Counted from the first letter of the stretch, positions 53,500 through 62,610 are shown. The stretch: 64,000 nucleotides of DNA from Ralstonia condita (GCF_958405655.1 NZ_CATYWO010000002.1:620001-684000), one strand, 5' to 3'. Numbers and translations are program-made. Notes: generated from the letters alone by a model not told the origin.

Positions 53500-53610
53500 A
53501 TGAAGTCGAAGTACATCGCAGCCGCGTCGCTGGCAATATGCGCACGCACCGCGTTCGCCCAGTCGAACGCCACGCTGTATGGCGGGGTCGGCACAGGACT
53601 TTGGTACGAC
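53500..53610 (+). pseudogene. Porin gene remnant (N-terminus only)
   Basis: ATG 53500 with a strong AGAGGAGA site encodes a Gram-negative porin start: a signal peptide ending RTAFA-QSN, then the first barrel strand ATLYGGVGTGLWYD. After 37 residues all similarity ends and the frame runs into the 3' end of kgtP. A full porin of this family has about 350-390 residues, so at least 90% of the gene is missing. The intact ribosome site suggests a fairly recent loss. A 9-bp hairpin (53627-53651) follows immediately. Confidence 0.75.
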
Positions 53611-53679
53611 GTGTTTGTCGTCCGCCGGCGCTCCGCTGCAAACGGAGCGCCACGCATCGGCACACGGTACCCGGCCGGG

Positions 53680-54984
53680 TTACGGCTCGTTGCGCAGATA
53701 CCCTTCCTTGCTCGGATCCGGCATGAAGTACGTCACCACCAGCGACAACGCGCACAGCGCAGTCACGTACCAGTAGAACGTCGGCTCGGTACCGGCCTTC
53801 TTGAACCAGAGCGCCACGTATTCGGCTGAACCGCCGAACACCGCGTTGGCAATCGCATACGACAGGCCGACGCCCATCGCGCGCACTTCCGGCGGGAACA
53901 TCTCGGCCTTGATCAGGCCGCTGATCGACGTGTAGAAGCTCACGATGGCCAGCGCCACCGTGATCAGGCCGAAGGCCGCATAGGGGCTCGACACCGTGGC
54001 CAGCGCATGCATCAGCGGGACTGTGCCGAGCACCGACAACACGCCAAAGAACAGCATCGAGGTGCGCCGGCCAATGCGGTCAGACAGCGCCCCGAACACC
54101 GGTTGCAGCACCATGTAAACAAACAGCGCCGCCGTCATCACGTTGGAAGCCACCTTGGTGTTCATGCCCGCCGTGTTGACGAGGTACTTCTGCATGTACG
54201 TGGTGAACGTGTAGAAGATCAGCGAGCCGCCGGCGGTAAATCCGATCACACGGAGGAATGCGCCCTTGTGCTGCCAGGCCCCGCGAATCGTGCCGGCGCC
54301 CTTGGCGGTGCGCGACGCAACGGTCTGCGTTTCCTGCAGCGACTTGCGCAGGTACAGCGAGACCAGCGCCGTCAGCGCGCCCACTGCAAACGGAATGCGC
54401 CAGCCCCAGGCCTTCAGCTCGGCCGTGGTGAGCAACTGCTGCAGGACGACAAGCACGAGCAGCGCGCACAGTTGACCGCCGATCAGCGTCACATACTGGA
54501 ACGATGCGAAGAAGCCGCGACGGCCCTTGAGCGCGACTTCGCTCATGTAGGTCGCGCTGGTGCCGTACTCGCCGCCCACCGACAGGCCCTGGAACAGGCG
54601 TGCGAGCAGGAGGATGAACGGCGCGAGCGCGCCGATCTGCGCATACGTCGGCACCACGGCGATCACGAGCGAGCCACCGCACATCATCAGCACCGAGATC
54701 ATCATCGCGGCGCGCCGGCCGTGCTTGTCCGCAATGCGGCCAAACAGCCAGCCGCCAATCGGCCGCATGAGGAAGCCCGCTGCGAACACGCCGGCCGTGT
54801 TCAGGAGCTGCGTCGTCCTGTCGCCGCTGGGGAAGAAGGCCGGCGCGAAGTACAGCGAGCAGAACGCGTAGACGTAGAAGTCGAACCATTCGACGAGGTT
54901 GCCCGACGAGGCGCCGACGATGGCAAAGATGCGGCGGCGCGTGTCGTGCGGGTCGACTGCGTGCGGGGTGGCAGTGGTATCCAT
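53680..54984 (-). CDS. kgtP: Alpha-ketoglutarate permease
   Basis: A 434-residue MHS-family MFS symporter very close to E. coli KgtP. Shared blocks include SSGNLVEWFDFYVY, FLMRPIGGWLFGRIADKHGR, RLFQGLSVGGEYGTSATY and SLYFAPAFFPSG. It imports 2-oxoglutarate with protons. It is full length. Its 3' end abuts the deleted porin gene. Confidence 0.93.
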   Translation of the reverse strand: MDTTATPHAVDPHDTRRRIFAIVGASSGNLVEWFDFYVYAFCSLYFAPAFFPSGDRTTQLLNTAGVFAAGFLMRPIGGWLFGRIADKHGRRAAMMISVLMMCGGSLVIAVVPTYAQIGALAPFILLLARLFQGLSVGGEYGTSATYMSEVALKGRRGFFASFQYVTLIGGQLCALLVLVVLQQLLTTAELKAWGWRIPFAVGALTALVSLYLRKSLQETQTVASRTAKGAGTIRGAWQHKGAFLRVIGFTAGGSLIFYTFTTYMQKYLVNTAGMNTKVASNVMTAALFVYMVLQPVFGALSDRIGRRTSMLFFGVLSVLGTVPLMHALATVSSPYAAFGLITVALAIVSFYTSISGLIKAEMFPPEVRAMGVGLSYAIANAVFGGSAEYVALWFKKAGTEPTFYWYVTALCALSLVVTYFMPDPSKEGYLRNEP

Positions 54985-55120
54985 GGGAGCGTCTCGGTAT
55001 GAGTGTTCTTGTGGGGCAGCCTAAGCTGAGGCTCAGGATTGTAACGACATGTATGGCAATGCCGCGCCCCGTAATTGCCCCGATGGGAGGGATGACGCGT
55101 TGCTGGGCGCGCGCAGGCGA

Positions 55121-55137
55121 CGCAGAAACGGGTACGG
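55121..55137 (-). repeat. 17-bp interspersed repeat, copy 6 (CG variant)
   Basis: On the minus strand CCGTACCCGTTTCTGCG, 16/17 to the consensus. It lies between the 5' end of kgtP and the 3' end of the next MFS gene. Confidence 0.7.
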
Positions 55138-55167
55138 CGGTTGCTTGCGCGGCCGCGCGCGTCACGC

Positions 55168-56388
55168 TCAGTGTGCGCCCAGCCGCGCGTTGAACAGTGC
55201 CCGCAAGCCCAGTGCCACCAGGGACGCCGACGCGCAGAACGTCATCAGGCCCGACCAGCGTCCGGCATTCCACGCCAGGCTTGCACCGTAAGCCCCTACT
55301 GACATGCCGATGAACAATGCGGTCATGAACACTGCATTGATGCGGCTGCGCGCTTCGGGGGCCAGCGCGTAGATGATGGTCTGATGCGAAACCAATGCCG
55401 CCTGCACGCCCACATCGAACACCAGGGTGCCGATCACGATGGCGATGAGCGACTGCGGGAACATCGCCATCGAGGCAAACGTGACCGCCATCAGCAGCGC
55501 GCCGCCGGCAGCGATGCGGCCCGGCGCCACGCGACCCGACAGCCGGCCCGCAATACTCGCGCCAAGCGCCCCTGCGGCGCCGGCCAGCCCCAGCAGGCCG
55601 GCTTGCCCCGTCGACAGCCCCAGGGAACGCGTCAGATGCAACGCAACCGTCGACCAGAATCCCGAGAACGCGATACCGATGAACGCCTGTGTCAGCGCCG
55701 ACGCACGCAGGCGCGGATGCTGCATGAACAGCGTGCCCAGCGAGCGCAGCAACGTGAAGTACGGCTGCCGCGTGGCAGGTGTCACGCCAAAATGGGATGC
55801 CCGCACGGCGATAGCCAGCCCGACGATGGCCACTGCCGACACGCCAAACGCCGCCCGCCAGCCGAAGTGGTCTGCCACGATGCCGCTGAACACGCGTGAA
55901 CTGACGATGCCGATCAAAAGACCGGTCATTACCGTGCCGATGTTGCGATTGCGGTTGTGGTCCGTGCTGATGGCGGCGGCGCTGGGTACGAAGTCCTGCG
56001 CGATGGTGGCCGACAGCCCGATCGCAAAGCCCGCGGCCGCCAGCAGCGGCAGGTTGGGTGCCAGGCAGCTGCCGATGAGCGCCAGCGTCAGCAGGACCGC
56101 CTTCCACAGGATCACGAGGCGGCGGTCGTAGCGGTCGCCCAACGGCCCGAAGAAGAAGATGCCGCTGGCGTAGCCTGCCGCCGTGAGCGTAGGCAGCACG
56201 CCCAACGCATTTGGCGCGATGTTCAGGTCGCGGCTGATCAGACCGAGCAGCGGGTGGTTCAGGTAGATGCACGCCACACTGATACCCGCACCGGCAGTCA
56301 GCAGGCGGATGAGCCCTTGCGTGTCACTGTGGGTGGCCGCGGGCGCAGTGGTGGCGGAAGGTGTAGGGGACGCAGGCGAGGCCGACAT
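55168..56388 (-). CDS. MFS transporter (12 TMS)
   Basis: A 406-residue major facilitator with an Ala/Thr/Pro-rich N-terminus. Motif A is FFFGPLGDRYDRRLVI, and TM5 is preceded by SATIAQDFVPSAAAISTD. It resembles sugar/multidrug efflux carriers of the YdhP/AraJ kind. ATG 56388 is chosen because AAAGAGG lies just upstream; ATG 56415 lacks a site. It is followed by kgtP on the same strand but 183 bp away, with the 17-bp repeat between them. Substrate unknown. Confidence 0.82.
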   Translation of the reverse strand: MSASPASPTPSATTAPAATHSDTQGLIRLLTAGAGISVACIYLNHPLLGLISRDLNIAPNALGVLPTLTAAGYASGIFFFGPLGDRYDRRLVILWKAVLLTLALIGSCLAPNLPLLAAAGFAIGLSATIAQDFVPSAAAISTDHNRNRNIGTVMTGLLIGIVSSRVFSGIVADHFGWRAAFGVSAVAIVGLAIAVRASHFGVTPATRQPYFTLLRSLGTLFMQHPRLRASALTQAFIGIAFSGFWSTVALHLTRSLGLSTGQAGLLGLAGAAGALGASIAGRLSGRVAPGRIAAGGALLMAVTFASMAMFPQSLIAIVIGTLVFDVGVQAALVSHQTIIYALAPEARSRINAVFMTALFIGMSVGAYGASLAWNAGRWSGLMTFCASASLVALGLRALFNARLGAH

Positions 56389-56487
56389 GGGAACCTCTTT
56401 GGAAGATTGTTGCATCGCAACGAAGCGGCGATGCTAACAACTTTCCAGCGGGCTTGCAGACGGCCAATAACCTTGCCGCCCGTGGTG

Positions 56488-57324
56488 TCAGCTGTGCTCG
56501 ATGCGGCCCGCCGCGGCGGGCGTTGGCACGTCTTCCACGTCCTCGCTGTGGCCGCCCAGCACATCGTGGCCTGCGTTGTCGATCCACAGGCGGGCACGGT
56601 CCTCCCCAACACGCGAGAGCTCCATGCGGTATTCGTAACGGTCAGGCCGGTACAGGCCCTGCAGCAGTTGAACGGGGCGCCCGCTCATCTCACGCACGAT
56701 CCGTTGCACGGAAAGCAGCGGCGCGCCCACTGCCACATCCAGGTACTGCGCAGTCGCCACATCCGCCAGGCGGGCCGAGACCACTTGCGACGCGCGGTCG
56801 ATGCGCACGCCCGAGCCCTCGATCAGCCGCAGCAGCGACTGGTTTGCCAGCCGATCGAGCGTGAGCTTGCTGGTGACGTCCAGCGGCAGCCACGTAGTGA
56901 TGAGCGCCATGGGCGTGTCTTCCAGGTGGCGCACGCGCACGAGCTTCTTGACTGGCGTGCCGGGCGCCACCTCGAGGCATTTGGCCTCGTCGGGCGGCGC
57001 CAGCACATCTTCGAACTCGACCACCACGGCGGAGGTGCGCTCGCCCACGTCGATGATGTTCTGCAGCAGCGTCTGGCCAGCGCTACCCTGCGCCGCCGGA
57101 TCATCGGGCTTGACCACGAAGGTGCCCATGCCCCGATGCCGGCGCACCAGCCCTTCCTTGACGAGGTAATCGAACACGCGCCGCATCGTGACGCGCGACG
57201 CACCGAATTGGCGGGCGAGCTCGATCTCGCCCGGCATCGGCCCATCCCCGAACTTGCCTTCGAGAATCTGCTGGCGCAGGACGACGTAAATCTGGTGGTA
57301 AAGCGGTACCACGGCATCGGGCAT
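56488..57324 (-). CDS. GntR-family regulator, HutC subfamily
   Basis: A 278-residue regulator. The N-terminal GntR winged HTH is LYHQIYVVLRQQILEG...EIELARQFGASRVTMRRVFDYLVKEGLVRRHRGMGTFV (positions 8-70), and the C-terminal UTRA ligand domain runs to about 255. It lies upstream and co-directional with the MFS gene, so control of that transporter is likely. The effector is unknown. Confidence 0.87.
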   Translation of the reverse strand: MPDAVVPLYHQIYVVLRQQILEGKFGDGPMPGEIELARQFGASRVTMRRVFDYLVKEGLVRRHRGMGTFVVKPDDPAAQGSAGQTLLQNIIDVGERTSAVVVEFEDVLAPPDEAKCLEVAPGTPVKKLVRVRHLEDTPMALITTWLPLDVTSKLTLDRLANQSLLRLIEGSGVRIDRASQVVSARLADVATAQYLDVAVGAPLLSVQRIVREMSGRPVQLLQGLYRPDRYEYRMELSRVGEDRARLWIDNAGHDVLGGHSEDVEDVPTPAAAGRIEHS

Positions 57325-57488
57325 GGCGGTCGTGGGTCCGGGGCGCGGAGCGGCTCGAGGTCGGAAAGGGCGGCCGCCAGAGGGGGCGGCCAGGCGCGGG
57401 AGGAACGGATTAATAGGCGGCCGTCAGCAGGCATTCACCCATCTATTCGCGACGATAGGGGGTTTTGGTGAGTGTGTAAAGTTGTGAC

Positions 57489-58040
57489 TTATTCGTCGGC
57501 CGCAGACGTGTCTGCGGGGGCGGGTGCCGTGGATGCCGGGTCGTTGCCGTGACCATAACGCGGGTTCGGCTCGCGCATCGAATTCTTGGGCGCGACCGGC
57601 TCGCCCAATGCATTGACCAGCGCCACGTGAATCGGCGTGCCGCTCTCGCGATCGCGCAGCAGGATCGGGCCTTCACCGTCGGGCGTGAGATACCGGTCGC
57701 CCCACTGCATCAGCGCCACGATGGCGGGCAACAGATCGACGCCCGCGCGCGTCAGCTTGTACGCGTCGCGTACGCGGTCGCCCGGCTCCTGGTAAGGCAC
57801 GCGGCGCAGGATGCCGTACGTCACCAGCGCCTTGAGCCGCGACGACAGGATCGCCGACGAGCACCCCGTGCGGCGCAGGAACTCATCGAAACGCGTAACG
57901 CCCGAAAACGCTTCGCGCAACACCAGCAGCGTCCATTTCTCACCGACGATCGACACCGCGGCCGCGATGGAACAGGGCGGATCCATCGACGGCACCAGGT
58001 CGGACGCCGGCGTGGTGGAGAGAGTCTCGGGTGTCTTCAT
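57489..58040 (-). CDS. HxlR-family transcriptional regulator
   Basis: A 183-residue MarR-like regulator with the HxlR core: CSIAAAVSIVGEKWTLLVLREAFSGVTRFDEFLRRTG (24-60), LSSRLKALVTYGILRRVPYQEPGDRVRDAYKLT. The C-terminal 40 residues are Pro/Ala-rich and probably disordered. It is divergent from the GNAT gene at 58174, across 133 bp with a TA-rich centre (ACTAACTTTAT), which may hold its operator. Confidence 0.88.
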   Translation of the reverse strand: MKTPETLSTTPASDLVPSMDPPCSIAAAVSIVGEKWTLLVLREAFSGVTRFDEFLRRTGCSSAILSSRLKALVTYGILRRVPYQEPGDRVRDAYKLTRAGVDLLPAIVALMQWGDRYLTPDGEGPILLRDRESGTPIHVALVNALGEPVAPKNSMREPNPRYGHGNDPASTAPAPADTSAADE

Positions 58041-58173
58041 GAAAAAAAGGATAGACCACTAACTTTATTTGCAAAAGCCAGGGTTTCTGCTAAGCTGAGT
58101 TCAAATTGAAAAGCCAGGCGGCGATCCCGTTCTGGCGGTCAAGCATCACGATCCATCGCGTGAGGAGATCCCC

Positions 58174-58752
58174 ATGCTGTACACCATCCACCGCTACCCC
58201 GCCGAATGGATCGACCGCTGGACCATGCATGACGGCTCCGTCGCCACCGTGCGCCCGATTTTGCCGCAAGACGCGCCGCTGGAGGCCGCGCTGGTAGAGG
58301 GATTGTCGTCTGAGTCCCGCTATGCGCGCTTCCTGGTCGGCGGCGGACGGCTCTCCGACGAGATGCTGAGCGCCTACACCCAGATCGATTACGTCAGCCA
58401 TATGGCGCTCGTGGTCAGCGTCGCCCGGCCAGACGGCACGGGCGAGGACCTGATCGCAGATGGCAGGTTCGTCATCGAAGACGGCGTGGCCGAATTCGCC
58501 ATGCTGGTGGCCGATGCCTGGCAGGGCAAGGGCGTCGGCCGGCGCCTGTTTGCCACGCTGGTGCGCGCGGCCCGGGTGTCGGGCGCCCGAGAGGTCTTCG
58601 GCGAAGTGCTGGCCACGAATCGCCGCATGATCGGACTGGCCCGCGATGCGGGTTTCCGGCTTGCCAATGTGCCTGGCGATGCAACCGTTTGCACCGTGCG
58701 GCTACCGCTGGCGCAGGCGGAAGCCGCCGTGACGCCGTTCGTCTTCGTCTGA
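58174..58752 (+). CDS. GNAT-family N-acetyltransferase
   Basis: A 192-residue acetyltransferase. The region DGSVATVRPILPQDAPL starts the fold, and the acetyl-CoA loop is VADAWQGKGVGRRLFATLVRAAR (about 108-130). The central segment SSESRYARFLVGGG is shared with the acyl-CoA synthetase-linked Pat GNAT domains, so a protein lysine acetyltransferase is one option. ATG 58174 has GAGGAGA. Divergent from the HxlR regulator. Confidence 0.85.
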   Translation: MLYTIHRYPAEWIDRWTMHDGSVATVRPILPQDAPLEAALVEGLSSESRYARFLVGGGRLSDEMLSAYTQIDYVSHMALVVSVARPDGTGEDLIADGRFVIEDGVAEFAMLVADAWQGKGVGRRLFATLVRAARVSGAREVFGEVLATNRRMIGLARDAGFRLANVPGDATVCTVRLPLAQAEAAVTPFVFV

Positions 58753-58811
58753 AGCGTGCCGTTCGTGCGCGCCCGTCCAGGCGGGTGCGCTTACCGTGTG
58801 TCTCTTTCGCC

Positions 58812-58833
58812 GCCGCTGAGCGGCTTCTTTTTT
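58812..58833 (+). terminator. Terminator after the GNAT gene
   Basis: Short stem GCCGC (58812-58816) and GCGGC (58820-58824), loop TGA, followed by TTCTTTTTT. Confidence 0.75.
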
Positions 58834-58990
58834 GTGCGCATGCATCGAAATTTGTGTTGCTCAGCGCAAAAAAACATCGCTTTTTCGCCTGGATGGATGC
58901 CCTTAGACTCAGCCGCGTGGCCTGGTGCGTGGGTGGCCCCCCCACTTGCGTGCCGGTGCCGCACCCCTTCCACCATTCCGCCTGTGCCCC

Positions 58991-59425
58991 ATGAGCGACG
59001 TCACGCCTGTCCTTGCCCCTTTTCACCTCGCGTTCCCGGTGCACGACATTGCCGCAGCACGCGCGTTCTACGGTGGGGTCCTCGGCTGTCCGGAGGGCCG
59101 CAGCGCGCCGGACTGGGTCGATTTCAATTTTTACGGCCATCAGATCGTCGCGCATCTGGCACCCGAGGAGGCCGGCCATCGCAAGACCAGCGCCGTCGAT
59201 GGTGACGCCGTGCCGGTGCGGCATTTCGGCGTCGTACTGTCCATGCCGGAGTGGGATGCCGCCGCCAACAAGCTGCGCGCTGCGGGCGTCGACTTCATCA
59301 TCGAGCCGCACATCCGCTTCAAGGGCGAGGTGGGCGAGCAGGCCACGATGTTCTTCCTCGATCCGTCGGGCAACGCGCTGGAGATCAAGGCATTCGCCAA
59401 CATGGCATCGCTGTTCGCCAAGTGA
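58991..59425 (+). CDS. VOC-family (glyoxalase-like) protein
   Basis: A 144-residue vicinal-oxygen-chelate domain protein. Metal-ligand candidates are H12 in PFHLAFPV, H78 in VRHFGVVL and a Glu in NALEIKAF. The beta-alpha-beta-beta-beta modules are visible as AARAFYGGVLG and FFLDPSGNALEIK. ATG 58991 lacks a good ribosome site, but the family start fits. The enzyme type cannot be decided: dioxygenase, lyase or resistance protein are all possible. Confidence 0.82.
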   Translation: MSDVTPVLAPFHLAFPVHDIAAARAFYGGVLGCPEGRSAPDWVDFNFYGHQIVAHLAPEEAGHRKTSAVDGDAVPVRHFGVVLSMPEWDAAANKLRAAGVDFIIEPHIRFKGEVGEQATMFFLDPSGNALEIKAFANMASLFAK

Positions 59426-59475
59426 CGAGCGCGGGCGCGCGTATGCTCGGGTTTTCGCATTGATGCGCGCGCCCC

Positions 59476-60348
59476 ATGCTCCGAGAACTCAAAACCTTCA
59501 TTGCGGTTGCGCGGCACGGCACGTTCGCCGGCGCGGGCGAGCGCATCGGCCTCACGCAATCTGCCGTCAGCGCGCAGATTCAGCGCCTGGAAGCATCGCT
59601 GGGCTTCCAGTTGTTCGACCGCACCGGCCGCTCGGCCACGCTCAACGCGGCCGGGCGCGATGCACTCGCGCAGGCCGAACAGATCGTCACCCTGTACGAC
59701 CGCCTGGGCGACCAGGCCAGCGGCAACGAGCAGCGCGGCCTTGTGCGCATCGGCGCGATCGCCTCGGTGCAGGCGTCCTTCCTGATCGATGCATTGGTGC
59801 GGTTCCGGCTGGAGTTTCCGCATTGCCGCACGCGCATCGTGCCCGGCGTGTCGCTGGATCTGCTCGGCCTGGTGGATGCAGGTGAGATCGACATGGCCGT
59901 GCTGATTCGCCCGCCGTTTGGCGTGCCGGCGGATCTTGAATGGCGCACGCTCGTTGCCGAACCGTTCGTGCTGCTCGTGCCCGACAGCGTGCCGGGTGAT
60001 GACTGGCGCGTGCTGCTTGGACACCAGCCTTTCATTCGTTACGACCGCCGCTCGTTCGGAGGCCGCCGCGTCGACCAATTCCTGCGCGACCAGCACATCA
60101 CCACGCATGACGTGATCGAGCTGGACGAGCTGCAAGGCATGACGCAGCTCGTCGCGCGCGGACAGGGCGTGGCGCTTGCACCGCAGACTGCCGCCCAGGG
60201 CGCATGGCCGCCCGGCGTGCGGGCCATCGACCTGGGCAACGACACGTTCACCCGCGAGATCGGCCTGATCGAGCGCCCGCGGCATAGCCGCCAGCCCATC
60301 GCCGGCCGCCTGGCCGATTGCATCGACGAGGCCGCCCGCGCGCCATGA
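59476..60348 (+). CDS. LysR-family transcriptional regulator
   Basis: A 290-residue LTTR with the HTH LKTFIAVARHGTFAGAGERIGLTQSAVSAQIQRLEASLG at 5-43 and a substrate-binding domain. It is on the same strand 50 bp after the VOC gene and upstream of modA. Its target is not clear from position, since no divergent partner exists. Confidence 0.87.
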   Translation: MLRELKTFIAVARHGTFAGAGERIGLTQSAVSAQIQRLEASLGFQLFDRTGRSATLNAAGRDALAQAEQIVTLYDRLGDQASGNEQRGLVRIGAIASVQASFLIDALVRFRLEFPHCRTRIVPGVSLDLLGLVDAGEIDMAVLIRPPFGVPADLEWRTLVAEPFVLLVPDSVPGDDWRVLLGHQPFIRYDRRSFGGRRVDQFLRDQHITTHDVIELDELQGMTQLVARGQGVALAPQTAAQGAWPPGVRAIDLGNDTFTREIGLIERPRHSRQPIAGRLADCIDEAARAP

Positions 60349-60392
60349 CGCGCATGTGATACCCGGCATGGCGCGGGGTGACGTTGACCAAC

Positions 60393-60416
60393 CGTTATAT
60401 CGGCTCGTATATTACG
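60393..60416. promoter_or_regulatory. Putative ModE box
   Basis: CGTTATAT (60393-60400) and TATATTACG (60408-60416) form an inverted repeat with a 7-bp spacer, close to the CGxTATAT...ATATxxCG pattern bound by molybdate-loaded ModE. It lies 33 bp before the modA start. Confidence 0.65.
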
Positions 60417-60448
60417 CCCCATCTTTCCTTTACGGAGCCGGGTATCTC

Positions 60449-61234
60449 ATGCCGTGTTTCTCGCTGAGGTTCGCGTTTCGGGCGCCGATGCGCGCCGCGG
60501 GGTGGGTGGCTGCGCTGTCGCTGGGGCTGGCCGCGCCGGCTCATGCGGCGGAACTTGTGGTGTCAGCCGCCGCGAGCCTGACCAACGCATTCAAGGCAAT
60601 TGCGCAGCAATACGAAGCGCAGCATCCGGACACCAAGGTCGTGCTGAACTTCGGAGCGTCGGACGTACTGATGCAGCAGATCGCGCGCGGCGCCCCGGCC
60701 GATGTGTTTGCCTCCGCCGATCAGCAGGCGATGGACAAGGCCGTGGCCGAGAAGGTGATCAAGCCCGAATCGCGCCACGACTTCGTGGCCAACCAGCTCG
60801 TGCTGATCGTGCCCGCCACGGGCACGGTGCCCGTGCATGCGCTGGCTGATCTGACCCGGCCCGAAGTGAAGCGCGTGGCGATCGGCAATCCGGCATCGGT
60901 GCCGGTCGGCCGCTATGCCAAACGTGCGCTGGATGCGGCCCAGCTCTGGGAGCCGGTCTCGGCCAAGGCGGTGCTGGCGCAGAACGTGCGCCAGGCGCTG
61001 GACTACGTATCGCGCGGCGAGGTCGAAGCCGGCCTGGTGTTCTCCACCGATGCCGCCATCGCTGCCGACAAGGTGAAGGTGGCGAGCGCCGTGCCGCTGA
61101 ATGTGCCGCTCACCTACCCGATCGCCGTGACGTCGGGCACGAAGCAGCCGCAACAGGCGACCGACTTCGTGGCGTTTGTGATGTCGCCTGCAGGGCAGGC
61201 GGTGCTTGCCAAATACGGTTTCCTGAAGCCCTGA
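60449..61234 (+). CDS. modA: Molybdate ABC transporter substrate-binding protein
   Basis: A 261-residue periplasmic protein. A signal peptide ends near residue 32 (APAHA-AEL). The mature start ELVVSAAASLTNAFKAIAQQYE and NFGASDVLMQQIARGAPADVFASAD are ModA hallmarks; the serines bind the oxyanion. ATG 60449 is in frame after CGGAG. No modB or modC follows; the next gene is on the other strand. It must work with a permease encoded elsewhere, or is a ModA-like oxyanion protein. Confidence 0.9.
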   Translation: MPCFSLRFAFRAPMRAAGWVAALSLGLAAPAHAAELVVSAAASLTNAFKAIAQQYEAQHPDTKVVLNFGASDVLMQQIARGAPADVFASADQQAMDKAVAEKVIKPESRHDFVANQLVLIVPATGTVPVHALADLTRPEVKRVAIGNPASVPVGRYAKRALDAAQLWEPVSAKAVLAQNVRQALDYVSRGEVEAGLVFSTDAAIAADKVKVASAVPLNVPLTYPIAVTSGTKQPQQATDFVAFVMSPAGQAVLAKYGFLKP

Positions 61235-61238
61235 TCGA

Positions 61239-62537
61239 TCAGGCCGTGGCCGGCTGGCCGGCACGCCCGGCGTCCTGCTTGGGCGTGCGATGAATGCGCA
61301 GCACCAGGAAGGCGCCGGCCACGCACAGACCGCCGGAGATCATCGACGACAGCGTGTAGTTGCCCAGCGAGGCGCGCATCATGCCCGCACCCAGCGTCGC
61401 GAACGCCGCGCCCAGTTGGTGGCCGGCCACGATCCAGCCGAACACGATGGGCGCGGCGGCCTTGCCGAACACGTCGTTGGTCAGGCGCACGGTGGGCGGC
61501 ACGGTGGCGATCCAGTCCAGCCCGTAGAAGATGGCAAACACGGGCAGGCCGAAGAATTCGAAGCCGAACGCATACGGCAGGTAGATCAGCGAGAGCCCGC
61601 GCAGGCCGTAGTACCAGAACAGCAGCACGCGGCTGTTGTAACGGTCGGACAGCCAGCCCGACAGCGTGGTCCCGACCAGGTCGAAGATCCCCATGGCCGC
61701 CAGCAGGCTCGCGCCCTTCACTTCAGAGAACCCGTGGTCCGCGCACATGGCGATGAAGTGCGTGCCGATGTAGCCGTTGGTGCTTGCGCCGCAGATGAAG
61801 AAGCTCGCGAACAGCAGCCAGAAGTCGCGCTTGCGCATGGCCTGCACGAGCGTCTGCATGGCCAGCGAGATGGGGTTGGCGCGCGGGCCCTGGCTGGTTT
61901 CCGGCGCATCGGCGGGCTCGCCATAGGTGCGCAGGCCCACGCTCCTGGGCGACTCCGGCAGCAGCAGCGCCACGATCGGCAGCAGCAGCGCCAGCGCACC
62001 CGCCACGATCAGCACCACCGGGCGCCAGCCGTAGTGCTCCACCACCGCCGCCATCATCGGCAGGAACACGAGCTGGCCCGTAGCCGAGCTGGCGGTGAGA
62101 ATCCCCATCGCCAGGCCCCGGTGCGACGTGAACCAGCGGTTGACCACCGTCGCGCCCAGGGTGATGGCTGCCACGCCGGTGCCGCCGCCAACCATGACGC
62201 CCCACAGCAGCACCATCTGCCACGGCTCGTGCATCATCGCCGAGAGCGCCGTGCCCGACACCAGCACCGCCAGCGCGCCGAGCACGGTGGGGCGGATGCC
62301 GAAGTACTGCATCGACGCGGCCGCAAACGGGCCCGTCAGTCCATACAGCGCAATGCCGATCGAGATGGCCAGCGAGATCGTGCTGCGGCTCCAGCCGAAC
62401 TCGTGCTCCAGCGGCAGCATCATCACGCTGGGCGTGGCGCGGGTGCCGGCCGCACACAGCAGGATCAGGAACACGACGGCCAGGGCGATCCAGCTGTAGT
62501 GAAAACGTGGGGCGATGAGGCGGGCAAGTCGCTGCAT
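61239..62537 (-). CDS. MFS transporter (MCT/OFA-like)
   Basis: A 432-residue, 12-helix carrier with features of the monocarboxylate or oxalate:formate antiporter-like branch: FGWSRSTISLAISIGIALYGLTGPF near 45-70 (key GWSR) and RNWFTSHRGLAMGI-type WFTSHRGLAMGI. ATG 62537 is chosen because the family start fits and the upstream extension lies in the operator region. It is divergent from a TetR regulator over two matching operators. Substrate probably an organic acid. Confidence 0.85.
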   Translation of the reverse strand: MQRLARLIAPRFHYSWIALAVVFLILLCAAGTRATPSVMMLPLEHEFGWSRSTISLAISIGIALYGLTGPFAAASMQYFGIRPTVLGALAVLVSGTALSAMMHEPWQMVLLWGVMVGGGTGVAAITLGATVVNRWFTSHRGLAMGILTASSATGQLVFLPMMAAVVEHYGWRPVVLIVAGALALLLPIVALLLPESPRSVGLRTYGEPADAPETSQGPRANPISLAMQTLVQAMRKRDFWLLFASFFICGASTNGYIGTHFIAMCADHGFSEVKGASLLAAMGIFDLVGTTLSGWLSDRYNSRVLLFWYYGLRGLSLIYLPYAFGFEFFGLPVFAIFYGLDWIATVPPTVRLTNDVFGKAAAPIVFGWIVAGHQLGAAFATLGAGMMRASLGNYTLSSMISGGLCVAGAFLVLRIHRTPKQDAGRAGQPATA

Positions 62538-62576
62538 GGGGTGTCCGTTTCTTGTTGTGGCGGCAATGACTTTTTC

Positions 62577-62592
62577 GTTACCGACCGGTAAC
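62577..62592. promoter_or_regulatory. TetR operator O1
   Basis: GTTACCGACCGGTAAC, a 16-bp near-perfect palindrome (one central mismatch pair), in the 161 bp between the MFS and TetR genes. Confidence 0.8.
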
Positions 62593-62610
62593 AACGTGGT
62601 TGCGATAGTA

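Noticed and set aside
54080..56272. 730-residue minus-strand frame spanning kgtP and the MFS gene
   Set aside because: It overlaps two clear transporter genes in a different frame and has shadow-like composition.
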